NCBI GenBank assembly: GCA_965371325.1
Contig: CBDUXZ010000069.1
Span: 1-8,404 of the forward strand
Length of the DNA stretch: 8,404 nucleotides
DNA from: CBDUXZ01 sp965371325 [NCBI: uncultured bacterium]
GTDB taxonomy: Bacteria; JAUYMQ01
Reading direction: 5' to 3'
Shown: positions 1 through 5,661 of the stretch, piece by piece
Numbering within the stretch: the stretch's first letter is position 1
How the letters are laid out: the number at the start of each line of letters is the position of its first letter
Translations under genes and position numbers: made by a program
Notes under the pieces: model-generated
Databases searched by the model: none
Told to the model about the DNA's origin: nothing
What the model saw: only the letters and a program-made list of their open reading frames with translations

Positions 1-121
1 CGGGCGTGTAAGCAAGAGAGAGATCCTCCTGGGTGGCGCACGGCTTCGTCGGCACCGTCTCCACTTTTCCAGGGCGCCCCTCCGTATGGTAATCGAGGGC
101 TTTTGCCTTCCAATCCGTCAT
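1..121 (-). CDS. maeB: NADP-type malic enzyme, N-terminal fragment (runs off left edge)
   Basis: Malic enzyme converts malate to pyruvate and CO2 with reduction of NAD(P), in the cytoplasm at the TCA cycle/gluconeogenesis junction. Only the first 40 codons are present, read leftwards from an ATG at 121-119. The peptide begins [19 protein letters not shown], and residues 23-40 read [18 protein letters not shown]. This closely matches the conserved N-terminus of bacterial MaeB-type malic enzymes (PGK followed by PTKP-ATQ-DL-LAY-PG). A GGAG Shine-Dalgarno lies at 132-129, seven bases before the ATG, which supports this start. The Rossmann fold, the catalytic residues and any C-terminal phosphotransacetylase-like domain lie outside the window, so cofactor preference cannot be judged. 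Upstream are a likely promoter and a palindrome. Family assignment is confident; the symbol rests on family resemblance. Confidence 0.85.
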   Translation of the reverse strand, partial: MTDWKAKALDYHTEGRPGKVETVPTKPCATQEDLSLAYTP

Positions 122-143
122 CTGGTGGCTCCATCAGCGGAAT

Positions 144-162
144 CCCGGCGCCTCGCGCCGGG
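144..162 (-). other. GC-rich hairpin in the malic enzyme leader
   Basis: A perfect 8-bp inverted repeat (CCCGGCGC, 3-nt loop CTC, GCGCCGGG) sits between the predicted malic enzyme promoter and its Shine-Dalgarno, ending 23 nt before the ATG. There is no T-run on either side, so it is a poor intrinsic terminator for the upstream oxidoreductase gene. It could stabilise the mRNA leader or be a relic of a dispersed palindrome. The structure is seen directly; any role is inference. Confidence 0.45.
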
Positions 163-222
163 TCGGCTTCACCGCACCGCAGACTCCGAGGCTCGAATTC
201 CCTGCGCAGCAGCAAAGAACTT

Positions 223-231
223 TTTATAGCA
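223..231 (-). promoter_or_regulatory. Extended -10 promoter element for the malic enzyme gene
   Basis: Read on the minus strand, positions 231-223 are TGCTATAAA, a TGn extended -10 followed by TATAAA. This lies in an AT-rich patch unusual for this GC-rich window. No good -35 is found at 16-18 bp, which is tolerable for extended -10 promoters. It would start transcription near 216, giving a leader of about 95 nt to the malic enzyme ATG at 121. No other minus-strand gene lies close enough downstream to be the target. Confidence 0.45.
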
Positions 232-236
232 CACAA

Positions 237-246
237 TTGTATACAA
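237..246. promoter_or_regulatory. Palindrome TTGTATACAA, candidate operator
   Basis: This is a perfect 10-bp palindrome overlapping the -20 to -35 zone of the predicted malic enzyme promoter. Sites of the form TnGTnnnACnA are typical of FadR-subfamily GntR regulators, which often control organic-acid and central-carbon genes. That would suit malic enzyme. A 10-bp palindrome in an AT-rich patch can arise by chance, and no regulator gene is in the window, so this is a candidate only. Confidence 0.35.
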
Positions 247-278
247 GCCCATGAAAAGACCCCGGAGCGCCCCTTGGT

Positions 279-1100
279 TTAGGCGAGTGCCGGGCGGACC
301 TGATTCAGGAGCACTTCGACATTTTTTTCGTACTCGGCAGGATTCGCGTAGCTGACCGCGTGGACCAGGTGGGTCACGCCCGCATCGGCAAACGCGCGGG
401 CATAGTCGGCGGCCCGGGAAGGGTCTTCGACGGGAAGGGTTTTCATCGCAACGACTTCGAGGGCGCCCCGGCCCGATTCCTCGGCCAGCTTCTGGAGCGT
501 CGCAACGGGAGCCTCGAGATCTTCAGGGCCAACGCCCGCGGGGATCCACCCCTCGCCGTAGCGAAGGGCCCGTTTGAAGGCCTGGGGCGGCGCTCCCCCG
601 ACATAGATGGGGGGCCGGGCCGGCCGCGGCCGGAAGAGGATCTTCTGGCCGTTCACCTCCACGAGATCGTCCTCGAAGCAGGCATGAAGCAGCTCCAGGG
701 CCTCGTCGGTGAGGGCGCCGCGCCGGCTGCGATCGACACCCAGCACCCGGAATTCGGCTTCGAGCCACCCCACGCCGACACCGAGATTGAAACGGCCGCC
801 CGAGAGCTCCTGGATGGTCGCCACGAGCTTGGCGGTAAGCAGGGGCGGCCGGTAGGGAAGAATGAGAACGCCGGTTCCGAGAGCAATCCGCCGCGTCACG
901 CCCGCCAGAAACGCGATGCTGGCCAGGGGCTCGAGAAACCGCCCCCCGTCCATCCCCTCGGCCCCCTCCGGGGGAACCGCGAGATGCTCGTTCACCCAGA
1001 GGCTGTCGAGACCCGCATCATCGGCCAGCCGCGCGCACGCCTCGATGGTCTCGCGGGTGGACTGTGGCCCCCAGATTCGAACGGTGATTCCGAGCTTCAT
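279..1100 (-). CDS. LLM-class flavin oxidoreductase, probably F420-dependent
   Basis: A complete 273-residue protein of the luciferase-like monooxygenase (LLM) superfamily, which uses reduced FMN or F420 in a cytoplasmic TIM barrel. Seen: an N-terminal beta strand MKLGITVRIWGPQ; a first helix followed by GLDSLWVNEHL (residues 30-40); the strand-helix segment LGTGVLILPYRPPLLTAK (74-91); and the family hallmark LSGGRFNLGVGVGWLEAEF (99-117), followed by RRG and TDEAL (127-135). PIYVGGA (164-170) is the usual late barrel strand. The length and motifs fit the F420-dependent subgroup of about 270-290 residues (TIGR03619-like) better than longer bacterial luciferases. The substrate cannot be told. 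The ATG at 1100 is chosen because the domain begins there; only a weak GGGT lies upstream. It is co-directional with the tRNA upstream, from which it is separated by a strong hairpin. Cofactor choice between F420 and FMN is inferred. Confidence 0.88.
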   Translation of the reverse strand: MKLGITVRIWGPQSTRETIEACARLADDAGLDSLWVNEHLAVPPEGAEGMDGGRFLEPLASIAFLAGVTRRIALGTGVLILPYRPPLLTAKLVATIQELSGGRFNLGVGVGWLEAEFRVLGVDRSRRGALTDEALELLHACFEDDLVEVNGQKILFRPRPARPPIYVGGAPPQAFKRALRYGEGWIPAGVGPEDLEAPVATLQKLAEESGRGALEVVAMKTLPVEDPSRAADYARAFADAGVTHLVHAVSYANPAEYEKNVEVLLNQVRPALA

Positions 1101-1141
1101 GGTGAGACCCAGGGTAAGCGGCAGAAAATGCGACGGGATGC

Positions 1142-1175
1142 GCGAGCCCGCCAGGAGGAGACCCGGCGGGCTCGC
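1142..1175 (-). terminator. Strong hairpin after tRNA-Ala, candidate terminator
   Basis: An 11-bp perfect inverted repeat (GCGAGCCCGCC at 1142-1152, GGCGGGCTCGC at 1165-1175) has a 12-nt loop. It lies on the 3' side of the tRNA and before the oxidoreductase ATG. A further 14-bp palindrome, GACAGCGCGCTGTC (1183-1196), lies between it and the tRNA. On the minus strand the stem is followed by GCATCCCGTCGCATTTT, so the T-run is 12 nt away. This makes it a non-canonical intrinsic terminator, or a 3' processing boundary of the tRNA precursor. Confidence 0.5.
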
Positions 1176-1206
1176 AATTCATGACAGCGCGCTGTCCGTT
1201 TCAAAT

Positions 1207-1282
1207 TGGTGGAGCTGGGGGGGCTCGAACCCCCGACCCCAAGACTGCCAGCCTTGTGCTCTCCCAACTGAGCTACAGCCCC
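1207..1282 (-). tRNA. tRNA-Ala (anticodon GGC), CCA encoded
   Basis: Read on the minus strand this is a complete 76-nt cloverleaf. The acceptor stem GGGGCTG pairs with CAGCTCC and includes the G3-U70 wobble pair, the identity element of alanine tRNAs. The D arm is GCTC-AGTTGGGA-GAGC. The anticodon stem CAAGG/TCTTG encloses loop CTGGCAG, giving anticodon GGC. The T arm is GGGGG-TTCGAGC-CCCCC. The discriminator base is A (1210), and CCA is encoded at 1209-1207. It decodes GCC/GCU alanine codons. It has its own promoter (1322-1350), with a hairpin in the short leader and hairpins after it. No other tRNA is adjacent. Confidence 0.98.
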
Positions 1283-1292
1283 ACAAAACGAC

Positions 1293-1314
1293 GGTGGGCG
1301 GCGCACCGCCCACC
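1293..1314 (-). other. Hairpin in the tRNA-Ala leader
   Basis: A perfect 9-bp inverted repeat (GGTGGGCGG, loop CGCA, CCGCCCACC) is followed on the minus strand by GTCGTTTTGT and then the tRNA 5' end at 1282. With the predicted start site near 1315, the transcript would begin directly with this stem. The stem plus short U-run looks like a weak attenuator; it could equally shape RNase P processing of the 5' leader. Confidence 0.5.
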
Positions 1315-1321
1315 TGCCGGA

Positions 1322-1350
1322 ACGCTAACACCCGTCCCGGGGGTTGTCAA
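1322..1350 (-). promoter_or_regulatory. Sigma70-type promoter for tRNA-Ala
   Basis: On the minus strand, a perfect -35 TTGACA (1350-1345) is followed by a 17-bp spacer and a -10 TAGCGT (1327-1322). The start site would be near 1315, about 33 nt before the tRNA. Consensus -35, ideal spacing and position directly upstream of a stable RNA gene make this the best promoter in the window. Confidence 0.75.
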
Positions 1351-1376
1351 CGCAAACCGCCTGCCAGCAGGTCTTT

Positions 1377-1405
1377 GCGGCTCGGCTGGAGCCTCGCCCT
1401 CCCGG
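1377..1405. repeat. 29-bp GC-rich direct repeat, copy 1
   Basis: Identical over 29 bp to 1430-1458, at a 53-bp offset. It starts GCGGCTCGGCTGGAGCC and ends GCCCTCCCGG. It contains a small inverted repeat, GGCTC-GGCTG-GAGCC. The flanks are also partly alike, both continuing into CGCAAT-ACA, so the real unit is probably about 53 bp. It resembles short dispersed intergenic elements seen in many GC-rich uncultured bacteria, a judgement from memory that needs a genome-wide search. Confidence 0.75.
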
Positions 1406-1429
1406 GGACCTCGCGCAATGACAGGGCAC

Positions 1430-1458
1430 GCGGCTCGGCTGGAGCCTCGCCCTCCCGG
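1430..1458. repeat. 29-bp GC-rich direct repeat, copy 2
   Basis: Second copy of the unit at 1377-1405, identical over 29 bp. It is followed by a diverged tail (TTCGCAATCACAAGGAG against GCGCAATGACAGGGCAC). Both copies lie between the tRNA promoter and the operon promoter and overlap neither. Confidence 0.75.
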
Positions 1459-1588
1459 ACGCTCTTCGCAATCACAAGGAGTGCGACCCTTCTGTCGTTA
1501 AGGACGGAGGGGGCGGGTGGCCGAGTGCCCTCCTCCGCCCCGTCACGAGGAGGGATGATCGCGCGAATGAACGGAGGTCACTCCCGTC

Positions 1589-1617
1589 TTGATGCTGCAA
1601 AGGGTGGGTGCTAGCAT
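1589..1617 (+). promoter_or_regulatory. Sigma70-type promoter for the VWA-TonB-ExbBD operon
   Basis: TTGATG (1589-1594), a 17-bp spacer and TAGCAT (1612-1617), with 4 of 6 consensus bases in each box. The predicted start near 1624 gives a leader of about 104 nt. It is the only good plus-strand promoter candidate before the first operon gene, and its -10 resembles the TAGCGT of the tRNA promoter. It overlaps a 7-bp inverted repeat (TGATGCT 1590-1596, AGCATCA 1613-1619) followed by six T (1620-1625), so an operator or a weak terminator at the same place is also possible. Confidence 0.55.
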
Positions 1618-1727
1618 CATTTTTTCAAGGCCCGCATACCCCGGGCATCGGCCCGTGAGAGCTTCCCGCCCCCCGGTGCGGCTCGGGCCCCTCCCCCGGC
1701 CGTTCTGACACAAAGAGAGCCCGAAGC

Positions 1728-3071
1728 GTGTCCATGATCCGGAAATTCTTTCACCTGTCCCCGGGAATCCCGTTTTCGCACCTCCTGGCAACGCTCCTCT
1801 TCCTCTGCGCGCCCGGCGTCGTCCTCGCCTTCTCCTCGATCAACGTGGATGTTCGCTCGCCGGGCGATGGCTCCGAGTTCACGCATCACTTAAACCTCGC
1901 TTACCTAACGGGCGATACCTGGATCAACGCGCTCCCCCGGCGCCACCAGGACGTCGTGATGCTCATCGATTCATCTGGCAGCACTTCTGATCCCTCAGGG
2001 GCCGACGTCGACGGCGATGGCAGGACGGGACGGGGCTTCTTCGGAATCATCAACAACACGGACGGGGGCGATTCGGTTCTGGCTGCAGAGGTTGCCTCGG
2101 CAAGGAAGCTCGTTCGCAGCTTCGACCCGGCGATTACCGCCGTTGCCGTTGTCAGTTTCGACGGCGCCCGAACGACCGGATTCGGTCTCGGACGGCAGCC
2201 GATCCCCGATGCCTTTGTGGAGCAGCCTCTTACGACGAGTTACTTCCTGGTTGAGTCGGCGCTCGACCGGATCCTCGATCGCGGGCCGGACGGCGGAACC
2301 AACATGGCGGAGGGGGTTCGAAAAGCGGTGAACGAGTTGACGGGATTTCAGAGCGCTTCCATTCCGCGGCCCGGCGCCGAGCGCTCGATCTTCCTCTTTA
2401 CGGACGGCTTCCCGACCCTGCCGTTCATGGGATGGTTCGCTGCCGAGCGGAAGAACGTGGAGCTGACGGTCTACTACGCTGAAACCGCGGGGCGCCTCGG
2501 AATCAAGGTGCATGCCTTCGCGGTGGGAAAACAGGCGCTCTCCCGTCCGCTCGCCACGATCGATGCGGCACGCGTTTCGGGGGGAATGTTCGTACCGGTT
2601 GCGGATCCGGCCAAGCTCCCGGCGGTGGTGGAAGCGGTGGCGGGCATCCGCGTTCAAAGGGTGAGCGTCCTGAACGCGACAACGCAGGAGCGGGCGAGGA
2701 TGGTACGCCTGAACGAGAACGGCACGTTCGACGCGCTCGTCCCGCTCCGGCCCGGCGCCAACCGGCTGGAGGTGACGGCAACGGCGACGGACGGCGGGAT
2801 CGCCATCCAGAACCTGACGGTCAACTATCAGCGCCCTGCCGCGAAGCATCTCGACGTGACCGTCGAGGAGGCCGAGCAGCTCGAGAAACTGCTCGAGATC
2901 CAGGTCGAGGAGGACAGTTCGAGCCTGCCCAACCGGGAGCTCTTCATCGAGATCGAGCTGGAGCGCCAGAAGGCTTACGAGCGGGCGGAGCGCCAACGCC
3001 GGGAACTGGGCATGGGGAAGGATCCGGTCACCGAGCCCCCCGTCCCTCCCCAGAGTGAGATTGCGCAATGA
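1728..3071 (+). CDS. Exported von Willebrand factor A domain protein
   Basis: A 447-residue protein, first gene of the operon. A signal peptide is visible: a basic N-terminus, a hydrophobic core at about 17-34 and a likely cleavage after VLA (35). The VWA domain spans about 75-305. It has a complete metal-ion-dependent adhesion site: DSSGS (81-85), T191 in DGGTN and D226 in FTDG. Such domains bind protein ligands through a divalent metal. Directly after the DxSxS motif is an insertion with DVDGDGR (93-99), a calcium-loop-like stretch resembling the repeats of the downstream proteins. Residues about 306-368 look like a small beta-sandwich (Ig-like), and 375-430 are highly charged and probably helical. 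No C-terminal membrane anchor is seen, so it is probably periplasmic or secreted. The start is GTG 1728 (AGAGAG eight bases before) or ATG 1734. Its stop overlaps the next ATG (ATGA). The partner is unknown. Confidence 0.85.
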   Translation: MSMIRKFFHLSPGIPFSHLLATLLFLCAPGVVLAFSSINVDVRSPGDGSEFTHHLNLAYLTGDTWINALPRRHQDVVMLIDSSGSTSDPSGADVDGDGRTGRGFFGIINNTDGGDSVLAAEVASARKLVRSFDPAITAVAVVSFDGARTTGFGLGRQPIPDAFVEQPLTTSYFLVESALDRILDRGPDGGTNMAEGVRKAVNELTGFQSASIPRPGAERSIFLFTDGFPTLPFMGWFAAERKNVELTVYYAETAGRLGIKVHAFAVGKQALSRPLATIDAARVSGGMFVPVADPAKLPAVVEAVAGIRVQRVSVLNATTQERARMVRLNENGTFDALVPLRPGANRLEVTATATDGGIAIQNLTVNYQRPAAKHLDVTVEEAEQLEKLLEIQVEEDSSSLPNRELFIEIELERQKAYERAERQRRELGMGKDPVTEPPVPPQSEIAQ

Positions 3072-4249
3072 GCCGGGACGATCGGAAAAACTTTCCACAG
3101 TCGGCACAGCCCGGGGATCCGTCTGCCGAAGCAGGCAGCGACCACGGGGGTGAGCGCTGGACGTTTCTCCGGGACGCCATCGATGCGCTCCAGATGAAGG
3201 ACGCGCGCTTTCCTCATCGCCTCTTCAAGCCCTTCGCCGATTGGGCGAACCGCCAGGAGGAGAGCGGATTTCTCCGGTTCTGGTCGCCTACGCCCCAGGT
3301 GATCGGGGCGGGCGAAGTCGGGATGCCCGAAGAGCGCGACGTCAAGCTCGATCCCTTCTTCCTCACCTCCATCGTTCTGCATCTCATTATCGCGCTTCTG
3401 TTCTGGAAGGTGATTTCAGAACTACCGCCGTTGGAACCTCCAAAGGAAGAGGAAGTCCTGGTCAAGCTCGAGGATCTTCTCCCTTCCGATGCGGGTTCGC
3501 CGGCCGACAAAGTGGCGATGAAGCCCGAGCCGGCGAAACCTGCCGCCGCTCCCAAGCCGGTGGCCAAGGCACCGAAACCGAAAACGGCGGCCCCGAAACA
3601 GACGCGAAAACCAAAGCCCAGACCCATCGTCAAGAAACCTGTCCCGAAGCCCGCGCCGGAACCGATCCTGGTTCCCAAGCAGGTAAAGCAGGCGAGGGCG
3701 ATCAGCCAGAACGCCCCTATCACGCCCAGCGCGCCCACGCTCTCCCAGCGCGTACCCGAGTTCGCAGCCTCGGCGCCGTCGGCCGACGTTTCGCTCGGCG
3801 CGGGCACCTCTGCCGCCGAAATCGACGTGGACCGGGGCGGCGGCGCCGGCATACGCGGGCCTGCGGGGCCGATCGCGGTTCCCGGCGGCCGGGGCAAGGG
3901 AACGGGGCTCGGGGCGGGACAGGGGCGTGGGGACATCCAGGGATCACCTCTCCGGAGTTATCAAACGGATCCCGACTTCCAGGCGTACTTCAAGGAGATC
4001 GAGAAGCGGGCCAACCAGGTCTGGCAATACCCGTCCGGGGTCCACGGGAAGCATACGGTCGTCCTCGCCTTCCGGCTCGACGCCGGTGCGCGGGCCTACG
4101 ACATCTCCGTGAAGCGCTCCTCGAACCCTGCTCTGAACAAGAGCGCAGTCGACGCGATGAAGCGAGGCTCTCCCTTCCCGCCCATCCCGGCAAAGTTCCG
4201 GGCGCTCATCGGGCGGCGGCTGATCATCACGTTTTGGCCGATCCTCTAG
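3068..4249 (+). CDS. TonB-family energy transducer with long cytoplasmic N-terminus
   Basis: A 393-residue TonB-like protein, predicted to be anchored in the inner membrane and to carry force across the periplasm. A hydrophilic N-terminus (1-96) is followed by one membrane helix (97-116) containing S101-I-V-L-H105. This matches the S-x-x-x-H motif of E. coli TonB (Ser16/His20), needed for coupling to ExbB/ExbD. Residues 120-207 are Pro/Lys-rich, the typical extended TonB linker; 255-290 are Gly-rich. The C-terminal domain (about 303-393) has VWQYP (318-322), then SSNPALNKSAVDAMKRGSPF (351-370) and PPIP, a good TonB C-terminal signature. The start ATG overlaps the previous stop by 4 nt, implying translational coupling. 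The 96-residue cytoplasmic extension is unusual, since TonB normally has a few dozen residues or fewer there. TolA is less likely because there is no long Ala-rich helix. Partner specificity is unknown. Confidence 0.85.
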   Translation: MSRDDRKNFPQSAQPGDPSAEAGSDHGGERWTFLRDAIDALQMKDARFPHRLFKPFADWANRQEESGFLRFWSPTPQVIGAGEVGMPEERDVKLDPFFLTSIVLHLIIALLFWKVISELPPLEPPKEEEVLVKLEDLLPSDAGSPADKVAMKPEPAKPAAAPKPVAKAPKPKTAAPKQTRKPKPRPIVKKPVPKPAPEPILVPKQVKQARAISQNAPITPSAPTLSQRVPEFAASAPSADVSLGAGTSAAEIDVDRGGGAGIRGPAGPIAVPGGRGKGTGLGAGQGRGDIQGSPLRSYQTDPDFQAYFKEIEKRANQVWQYPSGVHGKHTVVLAFRLDAGARAYDISVKRSSNPALNKSAVDAMKRGSPFPPIPAKFRALIGRRLIITFWPIL

Positions 4250-4257
4250 AGAAGCGG

Positions 4258-5661
4258 ATGATCATGCGAATCATTGCAGCCATCACATTTCTGCTCACAA
4301 CGGCGCCGCTCGCACTCGCCCAGGTCAGCGATCCCGCGGCCACGATTTACTACGAGAACGATCAGGTCGTGCGCCAGGAGCTGGATTCCAACGCGGACGG
4401 CAGGACCGACACCTGGATCTTTTTCGAAGGCGGGCGCCCGGCAAGGCAGGAGCAGGATGAGGACTTCGACGGGCGGGTGGATCTCTGGCACTTCTATGAG
4501 GGCGGACGGCTCGTCAGGCAGGAAGTCGATGAGGATCGTGACGGGAGGGCCGACACCGTCTTTCAGCTCGACGAAGCGGGCAAGCTCGCCAAGAAAGTCT
4601 CGCTCGATACCCGGGGACGAAAGCAACGGGTCGTCGCTTACGACAAGAGCGACACCTCTCGCCAGGAAGAAGACACCGACGGCGACGGGATCATGGATCG
4701 CATCATCATCTTTGAGGGAGGCCGGATCGGTCACGTGGAGGATCTGAGCCTGTCGGGCGACAAGCCGAACACTTTCTCCTATTACGACCCGTCGGGCCTC
4801 CTGACGAAGGTCCACGGCGACAAGAACAAGGACGGGCTCGTCGACATTCGGCGCTTCTTTCTTTCCGGAAGAATCAGCCGCGAGGAGATCGACACGAACT
4901 TCGACGGAAAGACGGATCTGAAGTCATGGTTCGCGGAAGAGAAGGTCGTGCGGCGCGAAACCGACACCGACTTTGACGGCGGTTTCGACACGAAAACGTG
5001 GTACGAGGCGGATCAGCTCGTGCGCCGCCGGGTCGACAAGGATGGCGACGGCACTGCCGAGATCGTCGTGGATCTTTCGGGCGGAAAGCCGGTGCGCGAG
5101 GTGAGGATCACCGATGCGGGCCACGAGACCATCTCCTTCGAGGACGGCCGGCCAATCCGCCGCGAGGTCGACTCCAGCGGAGACGGCCGCGTGGATCTCA
5201 TCGAGGAGATGGCCGGCGCGCGGATGACGCGGAAGCTCGAGGACACAAATCACGACGGGCGCTTCGATGCGCTGACAGCGTGGCCCGACACCAACACGGT
5301 GATCCAGGAGAGTGACTCCGACGGCGACGGGAAGATGGATCTGCGTTCTACCTTCCTCGCTGGGAAGATCTCCCGGCAGGACGCCGACACAAACGGCGAC
5401 GGGAAGGCGGACGTCTGGATCACCTTCGCGAACGGCGAGAAATCTTCCCAGGAAGAGGACACCGATTTCGATGGACGCATCGACGCGCGCTTCCACTACT
5501 CCGGAGGCGAAGTGGCGCGGCAGGAGCGGGTGAAGCGCAAGCGTCCCGCGACTGAATGGGCGAAACCCTTCTCGGTTCTCCCCGCGCCCCGCCAGGTGAC
5601 CGGAGCACCGCCACCCCGCTCCGACGGGAAGGTATCGGGCACGCCGCGAGGTGACGCATGA
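4258..5661 (+). CDS. Exported acidic 24-residue-repeat protein with calcium-type loops
   Basis: A 467-residue protein of unrecognised family. A signal peptide (about 1-21, ending PLALA before QVSD) indicates export. Residues 30-425 are about 16 tandem repeats with consensus (F/Y)xxGxxxRxExDxxxDGxxDxxxx. Thirteen carry a D-x-[DNS]-x-D-G-x-x-[DE] loop, starting at residues 43, 67, 91, 139, 188, 212, 236, 260, 305, 329, 353, 377 and 401. Most steps are exactly 24, and degenerate units fill the larger gaps. Such loops bind Ca2+ in EF-hand, dockerin and thrombospondin type 3 families, so calcium-stabilised repeats are likely but inferred. The Y-x-x-G-x-L-x-x-E rhythm recalls MORN/YwqK-type beta-hairpin repeats. 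The tail (425-467) is basic and Pro-rich. The gene lies 8 nt after the TonB-like gene. The open frame extends upstream to 3241, but the signal peptide fixes the start at ATG 4258, or 4264, with comparable weak ribosome sites. Confidence 0.85.
   Translation: MIMRIIAAITFLLTTAPLALAQVSDPAATIYYENDQVVRQELDSNADGRTDTWIFFEGGRPARQEQDEDFDGRVDLWHFYEGGRLVRQEVDEDRDGRADTVFQLDEAGKLAKKVSLDTRGRKQRVVAYDKSDTSRQEEDTDGDGIMDRIIIFEGGRIGHVEDLSLSGDKPNTFSYYDPSGLLTKVHGDKNKDGLVDIRRFFLSGRISREEIDTNFDGKTDLKSWFAEEKVVRRETDTDFDGGFDTKTWYEADQLVRRRVDKDGDGTAEIVVDLSGGKPVREVRITDAGHETISFEDGRPIRREVDSSGDGRVDLIEEMAGARMTRKLEDTNHDGRFDALTAWPDTNTVIQESDSDGDGKMDLRSTFLAGKISRQDADTNGDGKADVWITFANGEKSSQEEDTDFDGRIDARFHYSGGEVARQERVKRKRPATEWAKPFSVLPAPRQVTGAPPPRSDGKVSGTPRGDA
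4384..5484 (+). repeat. 72-bp-period coding tandem repeat (24-residue units)
   Basis: This is the DNA coding residues 43-409 of the repeat protein. Aspartate-loop codons recur every 72 bp, for example at 4384, 4456, 4528 and 4672. Units are diverged at DNA level, so the array is old or selected at protein level rather than a fresh duplication. Units near residues 115, 163 and 284 have lost the loop, and the one after 260 is three residues short. Confidence 0.8.
5648..5654 (+). promoter_or_regulatory. Strong ribosome binding site of the repeat lipoprotein gene
   Basis: GAGGTGA lies within the last codons of the preceding gene, with the GAGG core six bases before ATG 5658. With the ATGA stop/start overlap it fixes this start and suggests re-initiation by terminating ribosomes. 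Confidence 0.7.

Larger units (their letters stand above)
1283..1727. other. Divergent intergenic region between the tRNA and the envelope operon
   Basis: This is a 445-nt gap with no convincing gene; the open frames crossing it are low-complexity and run through the tRNA. It holds the tRNA leader hairpin and promoter, two 29-bp GC-rich direct repeats, and a plus-strand promoter with an overlapping inverted repeat. The operon leader of about 104 nt contains one short hairpin, CGGGC-ATCG-GCCCG (1642-1655). Between 1459 and 1588 there is only a loose GC-rich inverted repeat (GGGGCGG near 1510 against CCGCCCC near 1535), with no clear role. Confidence 0.6.

Noticed and set aside
262-281. Intrinsic terminator after the LLM oxidoreductase gene
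   Set aside because: A CTTTT run follows GC-rich sequence on the minus strand, but no proper stem can be paired.
360-1184. Plus-strand frame of 274 codons opposite the LLM oxidoreductase
   Set aside because: Shadow frame: no domain, no ribosome site, and composition dictated by the real gene.
1097-1306. Minus-strand frame translating as GAVAQLGEHKAGSLGVGG
   Set aside because: This is the translation of the tRNA-Ala gene, a well-known spurious protein.
1377-1458. CRISPR array
   Set aside because: Only two repeat copies, a 24-nt interval that is itself partly similar to the flank of copy 2, and no cas genes.
862-1614. Plus-strand frame of about 250 codons through the oxidoreductase, tRNA and repeats
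   Set aside because: It is antisense to a clear LLM gene and a tRNA, with no recognisable domain; GC-rich DNA leaves such frames open by chance.
1995-3107. Minus-strand frame of 370 codons opposite the VWA gene
   Set aside because: The VWA gene has an intact signal peptide, complete MIDAS and coupled downstream gene; the antisense frame has none of these.
3241-4257. Open frame extending the repeat protein upstream to a TTG at 3241
   Set aside because: It overlaps the TonB-like gene in another frame, its translation is low-complexity Arg/Gly-rich, and a clean signal peptide starts at 4258 eight bases after the TonB-like stop.
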